Source: Diphasiastrum complanatum (lineage: Eukaryota > Streptophyta > Lycopodiopsida > Lycopodiales > Lycopodiaceae). Taken from it: a stretch of DNA of 64,000 nt. The notes under the pieces are model-generated. The model worked only from the letters and a program-made list of their open reading frames with translations. It was not told where the DNA came from and did no database searches. Of this stretch, positions 1-11,499 are shown in pieces. The translations under genes and the position numbers were made by a program. The DNA is taken from positions 70,174,252 through 70,238,251 of the forward strand of contig CM055097.1 in the NCBI GenBank assembly GCA_029204225.1. Reading direction: 5' to 3'. How positions within the stretch are numbered: the first letter of the stretch is position 1; every line of letters starts with the position of its first letter.

Positions 1-719
1 TTCTTGCCACAATAAAAGCACTTGATCTTCTTCTTCTTGAGCTTGGATGATGAAGCATTAGAGGAATCATCTTCCTCCTCATCTTTGTCTTTGGATTTGA
101 CTTTGTCCTTGCTTGAGGATTGTTGATGTTGGTACTTGCTCCTCCCTTTGTGCTTATCCTTGGCAAAGAGAGCTTTGCCATCATTATGAGTGAGAGAAAG
201 CTTGTCCATCATCAAGAGCTTGTACTCTTGTCTTGATTCTTTCGAAATTAGCACACTTTGGAGAGCCTCCAAACTTGGTAGCTCCTCCTTAATGGCATAG
301 GATTGAACAAGGTTATCAAATTCACTTCTCAAGCCATTGAGAATGACTTGAACTAGCTCATTTTGATTGATGGAATCACCAATACAAGCAAGTTCTCTAT
401 GAATATCTTTTACTCTCAAAACATAACTAGATGCACTCTCATCACTCTTTTGGGTACTTTGAAAGATTTGATTCCTAAAAGTGATCAGCCTAGAGGTATT
501 CTTAGCCTCATAGATAGTCTTGAGACAATCCCAAGATTCTTTGGCTGTTGTACAAGTACCTATCTCCCTCAATATCTCATTAGAGACATTCATTTTAATG
601 TAGTGGAGAGCCATCCTAGCTCTCTTTTTGTATTTTTGAACCTCTTGAAGAACTTGTGGTTCTTCTTCAAGGCCAAGAACTATGTCCATCACGTCTTGAA
701 GGATCAAGATGGACTCCAT
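1..719 (-). pseudogene. Copia Gag fragment (5' half of gag, runs off the window)
   Basis: Read on the minus strand from the ATG at 717-719, the frame stays open to base 1 without a stop. It begins MESILILQD and continues with a copia Gag (UBN2-type) pattern: a YKKRARMALHYIKMNVSNE helix, then AKESWDCLKTIYEAKNTSR, and ends in the start of a CCHC zinc knuckle (CFYCGK) at bases 1-15. Relatives in this window (Copia-D, Copia-L) have about 25 more residues upstream, with NYSIWKVRMES. Here everything before MES is unrelated sequence, so the fragment is broken at about 720. Protease and pol would lie left of the window. It is a Gag RNA-binding and capsid remnant of the D/E/L lineage, and no promoter or LTR is attached. 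Confidence 0.8.
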
Positions 720-869
720 CTTCGGAAGCACATGAAGGGAAAGAATGAATAGGAGTAATGATGGATGGAATTTGCATGAGTAAGTAGAGTGGAGGTATGT
801 ATAGGAGAGGGCTTTTTTGGAATGGTAGAGTCAAATCATGTGTTAAGTGTGAAAGGAGACGTGGAACCT

Positions 870-1060
870 TCTATGCTCCTTCTATCCATCTAACTCTCCC
901 TCTCTCCCTCTCTTTTTCACTACAAATCATGTTGAATGCTACTTTAGTGGAGTAGAGTTAGTGGGAGTAGTGTTAAAGGTGGTAGTCTTAGTGTAACAAG
1001 TAGAGAACCATCTAAAAGTAGCAACTTTACATAGTTAGGTACCTATCCAGCATTCTAACG
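870..1060 (+). repeat. Dispersed repeat R, copy 1 (possible LTR 3' end of family N)
   Basis: This stretch matches 54190-54366 over about 170 bp: a CT-rich tract, then AAATCATGnTGAATG, several GTAGAGTTA-type blocks, AAAAGTAGCA and CATAGTTAGGTACCTAT, ending at TCTAAC. The flanks of the two copies differ, so it is a mobile or dispersed unit. At 54 kb it directly follows the TATA-bearing 3' region of family N, so it may be the end of that family's LTR. Bases 720-869, between the gag fragment and this repeat, show nothing recognisable. Confidence 0.6.
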
Positions 1061-1077
1061 GAGCAATTTTTGGCGAA

Positions 1078-4000
1078 ATGGCAGGATTGGGAGAATTCGT
1101 GCTTGGAGAAGCTAGTAGATTGGACAAGGTATCCAATTACAGCATTTGAAAATTCAAAATGAAAAGTATTTTCATGGAAAAGGAGCTGTGAGACATTGTC
1201 ATTGGGGTGGAACAACGGCCAGCTACAACTCCAACCGATATTCGTGCATTTCACAAAAGGGCGTAGAAGGCCTTATCCTTGATAAACTTGTCAGATAAGG
1301 ATCATGTTATTGCCCACATAAGTGAAGCTGAATCAGCAAGAAGCGCTTGGGATGCACTCAAAACGCAGTTTCAAACGGCGAACCCCTCTCGAATGATGTT
1401 TTTGAGGACCAATAGATAAAAGATTCTTCTAAAGGCTAGAAACATACAGCACATTTTCAATTACCTTCACATGTCCATCAGGAAATCGAATAGGCACTGC
1501 ACCAACTCCATGGATTTGGCACTCATCGCCGTTCGCCTACGCAACTCTATCTCCATCATCAATAGGCTCCAGATTTTTAAACCATGATTTGTTGTCAATC
1601 ATGTGTCTCGTTGCTCATGAGTCCACGTACCAATGTGTATGATCAATGGAATGTTGCGATGCTAATGCTGTCGCAAATGTCGTGCCTTGATCTTCGTTAT
1701 CGCTATCATTCTCTTCTTCGACAAAATTGGTCAACTGCTTTTCTTTGTCCCTCTTAATATCCACCTTCTTTTTGTGACAATCTCTTGCCCAATGTCCAGG
1801 ATTTTGGCAATAGAAACAATTGTCTTTCTTCTTCTTGCCTGATGTGGATCCTTGATTGTCATCCTCCACATGCGACTTCTTGGATTGCTTCTTGTACTTA
1901 TGCTTCCCTTTGGCTAGCATTGCTTGATCTTCCGATGTGGGAAGTCGAGTTTTTACCACTTCACGCCTTTGTTCCTCCTATAGGATGATGCCATGAAGAT
2001 TTTCAAATGTTGATAGTCTCTCCCTTGAAGCAATGCCACTTGCAAACATTTGGAAATTTTCAGGTAGCCCATTTATAGCTGTGTAAACCAGCTCAACATC
2101 TCTTATTGGTTCACCAATAGCTGTTAACTGGTCTCGTAACTCCTTTATTCGTGTGAAATAGGACCCTATGCCCTCATTTTCCTCCATGCGAACACTCATA
2201 AGTTGAAGGTGGAGTTCAACGACAAGAAATGCCAGATCAAGGATGTGAAATGGGATTTCAAGGTGATTGCTGATGGCTTTAGGGATAAAACCTGCGGTTT
2301 GTACAAGTTAAATGCAATTGTTACGAAATGCAATGTGTTAGCATCTACATCTATATCACAAAGTGATTTATGGCATAGGCACATGGGGCATTTGAACTTC
2401 AAAAGCTTGAGGCTACTTGGTAAGCTCAAGATGGTAACAGGTCTACCTAGTTTGGATGACAAAGAAGAGTCCATTTGTAAGGAGTGCGTGCTAGGCAAGT
2501 TACACGGGAAGAAGTTCAACAAAGAAGGACCAATAAGGGCAAAACGAGTGCTTGAGTTGATACACTCTGACTTATGTGGGCCAATGAAGGTAATGTCTAT
2601 TGGTAAAGCATTTTATTTGCTAACTTCATTGATGATTACTCACGTCAGACCTGGATATACACCGTTAAGCAGAAGTCTGACACATTTGGATGCTTTAAAA
2701 GCTTCAAAGCATTGGTTGAAAATCAGTCAGGTGCTAAGATCAAGGTACTCATGGCAGATTGTGGTGGTGAGTATTGTTCCACAGATTTTATTGACTTTTG
2801 CAAGGAGCATGGCATTAAACAGGAGTTTGCGCAAGTTGATACACCTCAACAGAATGGGGTAGCTGAAAGAAGGAATCATACCATTGTCAAAGTAGCTAGG
2901 GCAATGATGACACATATGGGAGTTACTGATTCTTTATAGGGAGAAGTTGTCGAAACTGCTGTGTTCTTACAAAATAGAAGCCCTACAGTTGCAGTACATA
3001 ATCGCACACCCGAAGAGGCATTCACTGGTAAGAAGCCTAAGATGGATGGGTTGCGAGTATTTGGATGCCGAGTGTATGTTCACATAACTAAGAGTGAGAG
3101 AGCCAAAATGCAGGTAAAGGTCTTGAAGTGCATTTTTACAAGATATGATGAACAAACCAAGGGATATAGATGTTATGATCCAGAGGGGCTACATGTACAC
3201 ATAAGCCGTGATGTCTTATTTGATAAAATCCATAGATTTGGGGGTGAAGAAGAGAATAATGATGAGCTATGCAAGCTTCTCAAAGAGGATGAAATAGTTC
3301 TACCACCACAGGAAGATCATGATGATGATGATGAGGGATGTGGTACTCCTCCCACCATAGAGACGAGATGGAGGGTGAGAAACAAATCTATTGGATCGGA
3401 AAAGATTGAGGTAGCAGGTGATAAAAGGAAGGAGCAAGATGCACCATGGGATTCCTATTCACCTCATAGCGGATCACCTCAACGTAAGTTACCCAAATGG
3501 TATACTAAACTCATGAGTGACAAGGAAGGGGAAATTGCCGAGCCTAGCAAGGAGGGAGAGTTGTGGCATTCCACACGAGAGAGGAAGGAACCTGACAAGT
3601 TTCAGGTAAATCTTGCACTTATGAGTGATATTATTTCATCTACTGAACCCTCTTGCTTTGAGGAGGCCAAAAATCAGGAGATTTGGCAAAAAGCAATGCA
3701 GGAGGAGATTGATTCCATCAAACACCATGACACATGGGAGATAGTGGATCTTCCAAAGGGCAAAAGACCCATTGGCAACAAATGGGTATATAGGACAAAG
3801 TACAATGCCGATGGAACTATTGCAAAACACAAAGCAAGGCTTGTAGTGAAAGGCTATGTGCAAAGTAAGGGCATTGACTACGAAGAGACCTTCGCTCCTA
3901 TGGCCAAGTGGAATATAGTTCGCATGGTGATTGCTTTGGTGGCACTATTTGGATGGAATCTACATCAGATGGACGTAAAGTCTGCATTTATGAATGGTAA

Positions 4001-5176
4001 ACTTGAAGAAGAAGTGTACATGGAGCAACCTAGTGGCTTTGTGACACATGGCATAGAAGACAAAGTGTGCAATTTGAAGAAAGCCTTGTACAGATTGAAA
4101 CAAGCACCACATGTTTGGTATAGCCACTTTGATGAGCATCTCCTTTCTAGAGGTTTGATATGCACTTCTTCAGATTTCAATCTTTACTACTTTGCTCGTG
4201 ACTCTAGTATCACACTGATTGTTCTGTACGTAGACGACCTCATAATCACAGAAAATGATGATGAGCTGATTGGTGCAATCAAGAAAGACTTATCCTCTGG
4301 TTTTGATATGACTGATCTTGGCTTGATGCACTACTGTTTGGGAGTGGAAGTATGGCAAGGTTGCAATAGCATCGCACTAACACAGACAAAGTACGTGAAT
4401 GAGATTTCGAAGCGTTTCAAAATGTGCAATAGCAAGCCAATATCCACACCTGTGGAGGTTGGTAAGAAACTATCTAATCAGGATGAGAGTGTACTAGTTG
4501 ATGCCACTTTATTTCGTCAATTAGTTGGTTCGCTGATTTATCTCACAACTACTTGTCTAGACATAAGTTATGCTGTAAGCATTGTAAGTCAATTCATGGC
4601 TACTTTTAGAGAGATTCATTGGAAAGCAGCAAAGAGAATTCTTCGTTATGTGAAGGGCACGATAACCCATGGATTGTTATATGAGAGGCAACATACTTTA
4701 CCAGTTTTACAGGGCTTTGTTGATTCAGATTGGGCAGGCTATATTGATGACATGAGATCTACCACAGGTTATATATTTCATGTTGGTATTGGTGTATTTT
4801 CTTGGTCAAGTAAGAAACAAAACACAGTTGCTCTTTCTACTACAAAAGTAGAATACAAAGCACTATGTTCAGCTACGCAGGAAGCAGTTTGGCTAAGAAG
4901 AATGTTAGAAGACATTGGAATTCTGCAGAATAAGCCTATTGTGATCAGATGTGACAGCAGAGTGCCATACAACTAGCTAAAAATCCTGTATTTCATGCAC
5001 GCACAAAGCATATAGAAATTAAGTATCATTTCATTAGAGAGAAGTTGTTATCTAATGAAATAGACATAGTGCATTGTAAGACAGAGAATCAGTTAGCTGA
5101 TATATTCACTAAACCTTTAAGTACCGATAAGTTTGAGTTTTTTAGAAAAGAACTCTTTGTAAGAAAGATAAACTAG
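1078..5176 (+). pseudogene. Copia-A gag-pol pseudogene with internal inversion
   Basis: Gag runs 1078-1417 with stops at Trp-like positions (TGA in the SNYSI(W)KFKMKS block and again before DIVIGVEQRP). The next part of Gag, the zinc knuckle CFYCQNPGHWARDC and the protease YVDS region lie on the minus strand at 2199-1418. Pol resumes on the plus strand at 2203 with the HMGHLNFKSL zinc-binding and HSDLCGPM integrase motifs. A frameshift follows near 2640, then DCGGEY, TPQQNGVAERRN, a TAG at 2937-2939, and a 671-codon open frame covering the end of integrase, reverse transcriptase (YVDDLII) and RNase H. A last frameshift near 4955 separates the final ADIFTKPLS segment, ending with TAG at 5174-5176. 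The catalytic motifs are still readable, but no continuous protein can be made. Confidence 0.85.
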
Positions 5177-5190
5177 GGTTTAAGAGAGAG

Positions 5191-5512
5191 TGTTAGAATA
5201 AGTAAGCCCGAGTTTCCCTCACAGTTCATGACTTTCCATGTTCAGCAGTGATTTCGAGTTTTTTACTGTCTTTGTGATAGTATGCATGTGTGCCAGTTTG
5301 AAGGTACATGTAGTATAAGTTGGGACACGCGTCCTGTAACGGGGACCGAACTATCATGCAGCGATACCCCACAAAAATTAGACTGTGTATATATATCTTT
5401 CAATCTCTTTTGTAAATACAGTTCAGAAGTGTTCTCTTCGGTTACTGCTTATCTGTTTGATGATAGATTGCTTGCAAATTAGCTAACTATATTGCCAGTA
5501 AGATCCTTGACA
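5191..5512 (+). repeat. Copia-A 3' LTR
   Basis: It begins TGTTAGAATAAG directly after the purine-rich tract TTTAAGAGAGAG (5179-5190), a typical polypurine tract. A TATA-like GTATATATATC lies at about 5386-5396. A plausible TG...CA end is CCTTGACA at 5512, giving about 322 bp. There is no second LTR in the window to confirm the right edge. Confidence 0.6.
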
Positions 5513-6581
5513 ATTGCTGCTAGAATAGTTCTTTAATTGTTATAAATAGGTTTTTTTAATGTAGGAAACATAGTGGAATTGATGCACATGGTAGAAAAGC
5601 ATCATAACATAAGAACTGATTAAAGTTTTGGCAATTTCTAGCAGATTTACAATTTTTTTTAGCAAAATGCTGATGCATGGAAATTATGTGAATATAAAAC
5701 TTTCTACATATACCTAAAATTATTTGTAATATATAATTGAGGTATTTCATGGGTTGTCTACTATGTTCACGGATGGTTAGAAGCTTTGCCGACATGATTA
5801 CATCGATTACATTTTTTTAAGAATTTTGTGATTTTTGGACTGACGTAGGAAGTTTCATCTTTTTTAATTTCAAGTGCAATGATGAGGAAGTATCTATGTG
5901 AATCAAGCTCTTTGTTGATAGTGAATGAACTATCCAAGTTTAATATAGTTTGATTTTTTTTTCCCGACAAACTATGAATATAATTTAGCAACAATTTGAT
6001 GTTTACTATGTAAGGTGGATGCTCAGCTTTTACATGTCAAAAATGACATTTTTGTCTAATAATATTTCCAAATTCAAAATCCAATGATATACTTGAAAAA
6101 TGTAAAATGGATTAGTAGTTCAATTCATCTCAAATTAATTTGATTATGAACAATTTTGTTATAAAAAGATATGTGACAAAATCGTAAATTGAAAAAGATT
6201 TCATTATTTTTGCTAATCAATAAATGGAGTAATTATTAATAATTTAAAAAGTTAGTTGAGCTTAGACTTTGAAGTTCTTTTTAAAATTCAATCAATCAAT
6301 TAGTCAGATGTTAATCATTGAATTGACATGACATATGTACCTATCAATTTGATGTCAACAATTTTTCTAAACTAAGTAGTTGATATGACTAGGAACGGTT
6401 CGATATTTCTTTGAGGAACTCTAGTGTGGAATGGCCACTTGTATCTTATATCGAAAAATCAAATGCAACACTTAATTGAGTGAATAATGGTAATGATTTA
6501 CAAAATTGAGGTCTTATTGAAATTGATAGTTTTCCTCATTATGGCCTCTAGATGGAACCATATCTGAGAGGTGACTAATGA
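5513..6581. other. AT-rich stretch, nothing recognised
   Basis: Very AT-rich, with homopolymer runs. The short open frames in it have no recognisable motifs or similarity to the elements around. I see no gene, tRNA or LTR. Confidence 0.5.
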
Positions 6582-6851
6582 GGAGTTTGGGATAGGATTG
6601 AATTAGTTAGCAATGGTTTAACTAAAAAACCCTGCAGTTTTTCTAGTGAGAGCAATTCCAAGAGTTGGAACTTGAACAAAGTATTACTAAATGTCAAGAA
6701 GAATTCACATCCCTCAAGTTCAAAAACATTAGAGGAATTGAAATTTCTAAGGGAGGAAGTGGAACTAGACATTAGAGCTAGTAATTTGACTATGGAACTA
6801 TATTATGCAATAGGGTTATTGAAAATTCTTGAAAAATTCACATGCTTTTAG
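6582..6851 (+). other. Unrecognised open frame of 89 codons
   Basis: A frame without a stop and without an internal start near its beginning runs from after TGA (6579-6581) to TAG (6849-6851). It includes a helical, charged stretch (TLEELKFLREEVELDIRASN). That length and composition are unusual for the AT-rich DNA around it, which suggests a decayed coding segment, perhaps of a retroelement. I do not recognise the family and there is no start codon to anchor it. Confidence 0.25.
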
Positions 6852-7559
6852 ATTTTGAGTCATTGCATACATGATGCCTTATATTAAGATTCATTCTAGA
6901 TAATTCATAAAGAGATTTCTTTATGAAAATCCATAAGAACCAAGAGTAACTATAGATTCTAAAGAAAAATGGCAATTGCAAGAGGTGAACTATTGATACA
7001 TGCATTACGTATAGAACTTGTTATACAAAAAAGATTTATCCCTAGAATTGACAACTCTCATTTTACTAGAATGAAGTTTACTAACCAATGGAAGTTAATC
7101 ATGTAATGAAAAGCCCTGAATTTGGTTAAGTCATTTCTTATTTTCAACAATGTTGCCCAACCATTCAAATGTTGTTGTAGCATAATAGGAGGAGAACAAT
7201 GATAGATTTGTGTTAGTTTGTAAATTTAACAGTAGAACACCCCCACTTTTCATTGTAACTTAATTCTTAAAGTGCATATTAATATCATAGCTTGCAATTA
7301 GCACATGTTTAGGCATGATCTCAAAGTGGCTATAACTTTTTAGTCACAAAATTCAATTACTTACAAAAACTTTGAAAGTAGTGCCTAGCTTGAATTGTAA
7401 TGCACTTCTTAACTGAAAATGTGAATTCTTACATGCATGAGTGTTGTTAGAGTTAATGGGTGATCAACCTACAACGTTCAAAAAAAAAATCATTGCTAGA
7501 GTATTGAAGACTTACGATTAGTTATGAGATAAGAATTTTTTTTTATGGAATTTTACTAA

Positions 7560-7850
7560 ATCCTATCTAGAAGTTGTTCAGACTAGAAAAATTTAAACAC
7601 TTCCTAGATTTTCACTTTAGAAAAATTCTCTATTTCCTATACATATGTTTCATTTTTTCTATTCCTCTATTTCCTATACGATCAATCTAGGACATGTTTC
7701 ATTTTTTTATTTCTCTATTTCCTATGTTGTCAACCTAGGATATGTGTCATTTATCCTAGTTTGCCAATATTATCTAGGAAAATACTATTATTTTTTTTCT
7801 AAAATGTCAATCTAGCACATGTGTTATTTTTCCTACTTTGGACAATTTCC
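7560..7850. repeat. Imperfect tandem repeats of about 45-60 bp
   Basis: A unit containing CTCTATTTCCTAT, then GTCAATCTAGGACATGT and a TTTCATTTTTT tract recurs about four times with variation (near 7629, 7671, 7718 and 7800). The flanking 6852-7559 and 7851-8099 are AT-rich and show no gene. Confidence 0.55.
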
Positions 7851-8099
7851 ATTTAAGTGTATGCCAATCTCAAAAGTCACATTGAGTATCATCCTTTTGT
7901 TCCCTATAAAAGATTGATCTAATATCTTTAATGAAAATAGAATTTACATAAAGTTTTTCTTTATATAGCATCATTCCCTTTCATACAATTTTTTATAAAA
8001 AAAATAAGAATCTATTTTGAATGACATGCCATTCTACAATATTCTTATTCTTCTTATGCAATTGAAATCTTGCTAATTAGGATTGAAGATAGATTTACA

Positions 8100-8300
8100 T
8101 GGTTATTAAAAATGAAGGAGTTTGACATCTTATCAACCAAGAACTTCTTCCTCAAATAGAGCCTAGTAGTAACATCTAGAATTTCATAGAAACTAGTTAA
8201 ATTATCCCATGCCTCCTTGGATGTAGTCCAACAACTAATGTCAGAGATTTGTGAATCCTTTAAATTTAATCGAAATAAAGCATAAAATCTCCTTGTTTTT
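8100..8300 (-). pseudogene. Copia Gag (UBN2-like) relic
   Basis: A minus-strand frame open for about 65 codons reads like the middle of a copia Gag: RLNLKDSQISDIS, then TTSKEAWDNLTSFYEILD and RLYLRKKFLVDKM. The pattern LKDS...KEAWDNL...L+K+ is the UBN2-type Gag core. There is no start, zinc knuckle or pol next to it, so it is an isolated remnant. Confidence 0.55.
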
Positions 8301-8679
8301 GTTTAGAAATCACACCTAGGTCAATGTTAGGCTTGCTCTTAGTGCCATTATTAAAATCCCATATTTTTTTTTAAAAGAAGTATCATCTACATTCGCAATT
8401 TCCACATGTGGAGATCTTTTCCATCGAATCTTTTAACGAGTCTTATTCCATGCTAGTGCATAAGATAACTCGTGGATTATGCTTTCACGATGCTTTCTAA
8501 AACAAGTTCTAGCCAGTTCGTAGCTAAACATCTGTCGCAATTGTGCTAGTACTCGAGTGTTATCTAGGCCCACCCGATTGATCACATTTCTGATCCAACA
8601 TAGGCCATATCAAGTTTGGGTTTTTAGCATTATCCATGATTCCATGGTTGTGGCCACGTGAGAGGTGCATATTGTGCAT

Positions 8680-9120
8680 GGGTCACATTGCCAAGAATGA
8701 TCATGTTCATAGGCCAAATTTGCTAGCTTGTCTACAGGGAGGTTTTGTTCTCTCAGAATGTGCATCCACTCTATGTGGGAGAAACTTCATGTGAGCTCTC
8801 ATATGGCAATGGTATAGGCTTGCGGATTTTCATTCCTAATTTAATACATCTCGGTCATACCTCAGATTAGGATTTGTGAATGCCCTATGATCCTCAGAGT
8901 GCCTATGGTAGGTGAGAATCTTATTGCCACTACAGGCCAAAAAGGAGGGCTTTATACTTGACAATGTCATTGGTAAACCCTCCCCCTAGTAGAACTCCCA
9001 TACTCGACAGTTCAACTCCGTTGGGGTCTTGTAATACTACTCCAATAGCACCTTCTGTGCTTGGGTGCCACAACAAGCCCCATCTACGCTTAGAGTGTAA
9101 GTAACCTGCTCATGCATGAG
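8680..9120 (-). pseudogene. Decayed RNase H domain (plant RVT_3 / archaeal-type RNase H)
   Basis: On the minus strand a segment reads TYTLSVDGACCG. After a one-base frameshift it reads GAIGVVLQDPNGVELSSMG and FTNDIVKYKALLFGL, and further on GHSQILI, SHIEWMHILREQNLP and DKLANLAY. These match the order of RNase H blocks: first Asp in SVDGA, acidic residue of the (A)EYKALLFGL block, GDSQ, then a final D-LAN. Several stops interrupt the later part. This RNase H type is found in LINE elements and as the additional RNase H of some Ty3/gypsy elements. The neighbouring integrase-like tail favours gypsy. Catalytic positions are partly lost: GDSQ reads GHSQ and AEYKALL reads VKYKALL. Confidence 0.6.
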
Positions 9121-9404
9121 GTCCATGCTAATGGGAAATATTTTTATGGTTTTTTCTTGATTTTCTCCAATATTGTCCCTCACATGTGTTATATGCAATG
9201 CCATTATGTCTGATGAGTGTTTGTTCGGTCTTCAGTGATTTATGGCGACACCTGAAAGGAAGATAAGAACATAAAAACATATTATACACTATATAAGTTT
9301 CACATCTAATTATGATATGCTTTGATCATGCTCATATTGACCCGATGCTTAAATACCTCATCGTTCAACTCAGCCAATTTCACAATGTTACACTTATTGA
9401 CCTT

Positions 9405-9535
9405 GGGTGAATTGATAGTCCCATATCTTCCTATCATGGATGTCCTTCATTCGATTATGGACCTCTTGGTGGCTTAGAACAGCCATTCTATGTTCTTCTA
9501 GGTCTTGCAGAATGTTTGTTGTTGTACCGACTCTT
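9405..9535 (-). pseudogene. Gypsy integrase C-terminal-like relic
   Basis: The minus frame reads ILQDLEEHRMAVLSHQEV, then NRMKDIHDRKIWDYQF. This resembles the linker at the end of Ty3/gypsy integrases, which has LEELR...AL..QE...RRIK..HDRK+.D..F. It lies upstream of the RNase H relic on the same strand, with a degraded gap between them. The match rests on pattern only. Bases 9536-10039 hold nothing I recognise. Confidence 0.4.
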
Positions 9536-10039
9536 TTTCTCCTAGGTTGTGTTCCATGACAATGTCCGGAAATGGCCCCTGGTTGGCTTGTGTGTGTGTA
9601 TCAGATGTAACGCAATAATCAAATATGGAAGAACAGAATGTATTTTGTAATTATGTCTTGATTGTAGAGTCAATCGACAGTGTCTCACTAGTTGGCAACC
9701 TAGATGCTCCTCTTACAATTCTATTGCATAGATATTTTCTGTGCATTGGTCACTTTTTTGAATGATAATTGAACAAAATAATTTACATATTCTAAATTCT
9801 AACCTATTCTTATGTCTCACCATAGTGAGATTACAAGATAGTTCAAATAATCATTACAAGAGATATTTAGGGTAAAACATTCATTAACCAATTCTTCACT
9901 ATGTTAGTTTTTGAATTGAGTGTGACAGTTTGAACTATCACGCACGACAAGCTAGTGTCCCGATAATTTGGCCTTGTCCGACAGTGTCTTTAGTTCTTCG
10001 TCTTTGTTGAGGCTTTGGTTGGGTCCCAATGTGTTGTTG

Positions 10040-10708
10040 TCGATGTACCCGATATGTCAAGACTAGGGAACGCATGAAAAATGGTTGCATGAGTAAAATG
10101 GTGCCTTTTTATAAAATGGGGAAGGCCCTTTCTCCAAAATTCTATTGGCTAATATTTACATTGATCCTATCCATTCATCTTGGACCCAACATGATCCAAG
10201 GGTCCACAAAAAGTACATTGGAAATCACAAGATTCATGTGAGTCCAAAATTGGACCCAACTCTAAAAAAGTAAACTCTAAGTTTAAAATTGACTTTGGGC
10301 TTCAAGTTTTATTTTAATTACAAAGGCCCAAGTCTATTTTATTTTTTTTACAGCTTAAGCTTGCGTGCTCATTGGGCCACGGGCTTATACGCGCAGGATG
10401 CCATGCCCTCGCAACGCATTTTATTGGTCAATTTTATTTATTTACAATTCGTCGAGAATACCCCCAACAGGACCCACGACCTGAAGTAGTGCCGGTCCCT
10501 CGGCACTCTGCCGGTTCAGTAAAGAGTCTTCTTGGCCCGCCTCTGGTGGATCAGGTAGCCCGTGACGTCTTCTATGAAATCGATGCGGTCTAGTTTCTTC
10601 AAGTCCTTGGGTGTGTGAAGGGACTTGTGGACTCCTGTCAGCCAATCTTGGTCGACGCACGCTTGGAATCTGCATGTCCAGGGATCGTCAATGAATGCAA
10701 CTCAGTAA
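10040..10708 (-). repeat. Family N, 3'-terminal fragment (copy 2)
   Basis: This is the reverse complement of the 3' part of the long N copy (53380-53985). On the minus strand the frame reads DPWTCRFQACVDQDWL, GVHKSLHTPKDLK, EDVTGYLIHQRRAKKTLY and stops at TGA (10516-10518). The same frame in the other copy gives 44 identical residues out of 56 by my hand alignment. After the stop comes an LTR-like start TGTTGGGGGTATTC (ending at 10468) and a TATA-like ATTTTATAAAAA (about 10107-10118). The upstream coding part is cut off by the LTR of Copia-B at about 10709. A TGA precedes the conserved block, so this copy is also broken. Confidence 0.7.
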
Positions 10709-11490
10709 TAGACTAATTCGTGTTCGTCCTCACTTCGTCTTCTTTATCGCGAACAATTTCCTGTCTTTTAATTTTCTTTTGTGCGGAAGCCCTTACAGGA
10801 TCCTAGACACTTGACCACGCATCACAGAACATATTTTATTCTAGCAATCATGATACACAACACAAGACATGATGTACGAAAATAGAGTGACTATTTTATC
10901 AGTTCTAATTTAGATTGAATTCGTCAGTGTGTCGTTCGTTGGTGGAATGACATTCTACTCTTTTGATGTGTTCTGCTCGTTGGCAGCTTTCATGCACAGC
11001 TATGGTGTCTTTACTTTCTTACTCTATTCGCTACGTCTCTCTCTTTCTCTTATCTGTATTCACTTCTTACTTTTCTATGATCCAGAGAGGATCGTTTATA
11101 CCTCCACTATGTGGAGTTTACAAGATAGCTAAAACATCAAATTACATGACTAGTTAAAGCTAATCAACTAGTTAGTTAGTCTCCGTCATTGCTACTCGTT
11201 TTAGCTGGGCGTGAAGCCCGTTGGGCTGCCAGTTGGCAGCGCGAAAGATTTTTCTTCGTCTGTTTCGTAATCTCCCGTTTGCTTTCATTCTTTTTGTTTC
11301 TTTTCTTAGTTTTTGTTTCGCATTCCTTTTGCGGTTTGTGGTCCTAAAGGTGTGTTTGCGATTTGCGATTGATTCGCGAATCGTTCGTGCTTTGAGTCAA
11401 AGATACGTTGACTGTCGCAAATTGTTCTCGTTCAACCTTCGTGTGTTGTTCATGTTGCGACAAAGTTGCATGAGTTCACCATTTCTGACA
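10709..11490 (-). repeat. Copia-B 3' LTR
   Basis: It matches the 5' LTR copy at 15565-15969 (CTCACTTC, TCTTCTTTATCGCGAAC, CTTTCTTACTCTATT and many other shared blocks). On the minus strand it begins TGTCAGAAATGG next to the purine tract CAAGAGGGAG (11491-11500). About 782 bp remain. Confidence 0.8.
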
Positions 11491-11499
11491 CTCCCTCTT

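Larger units (their letters stand above)
1078..5512 (+). mobile_element. Copia-A, degenerate Ty1/copia element without 5' LTR
   Basis: The order on the plus strand is gag start (ATG 1078), an inverted gag-protease block (about 1418-2201), GAG-pre-integrase, integrase, reverse transcriptase, RNase H (end 5176), a purine tract and a 3' LTR from 5191. No 5' LTR or primer-binding site precedes the gag: repeat R ends about 18 bases upstream of its ATG. The Gag-Pol belongs to a lineage separate from the other copia elements here (RTNR and GIGSYFTRIKELRDQL motifs). Nonsense and frameshift changes show that it is dead. Confidence 0.85.

Noticed and set aside
5766-5994. Minus-strand frame of 75 codons at 5.8 kb
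   Set aside because: No motif and ordinary length for such AT-rich DNA.
10442-10675. Minus frame reading RPRLADRSPQVPSHTQGL as the N protein
   Set aside because: It is also similar between copies, but only because the DNA is. The frame ending QRRAKKTLY is better conserved and stops at the same place in both copies.
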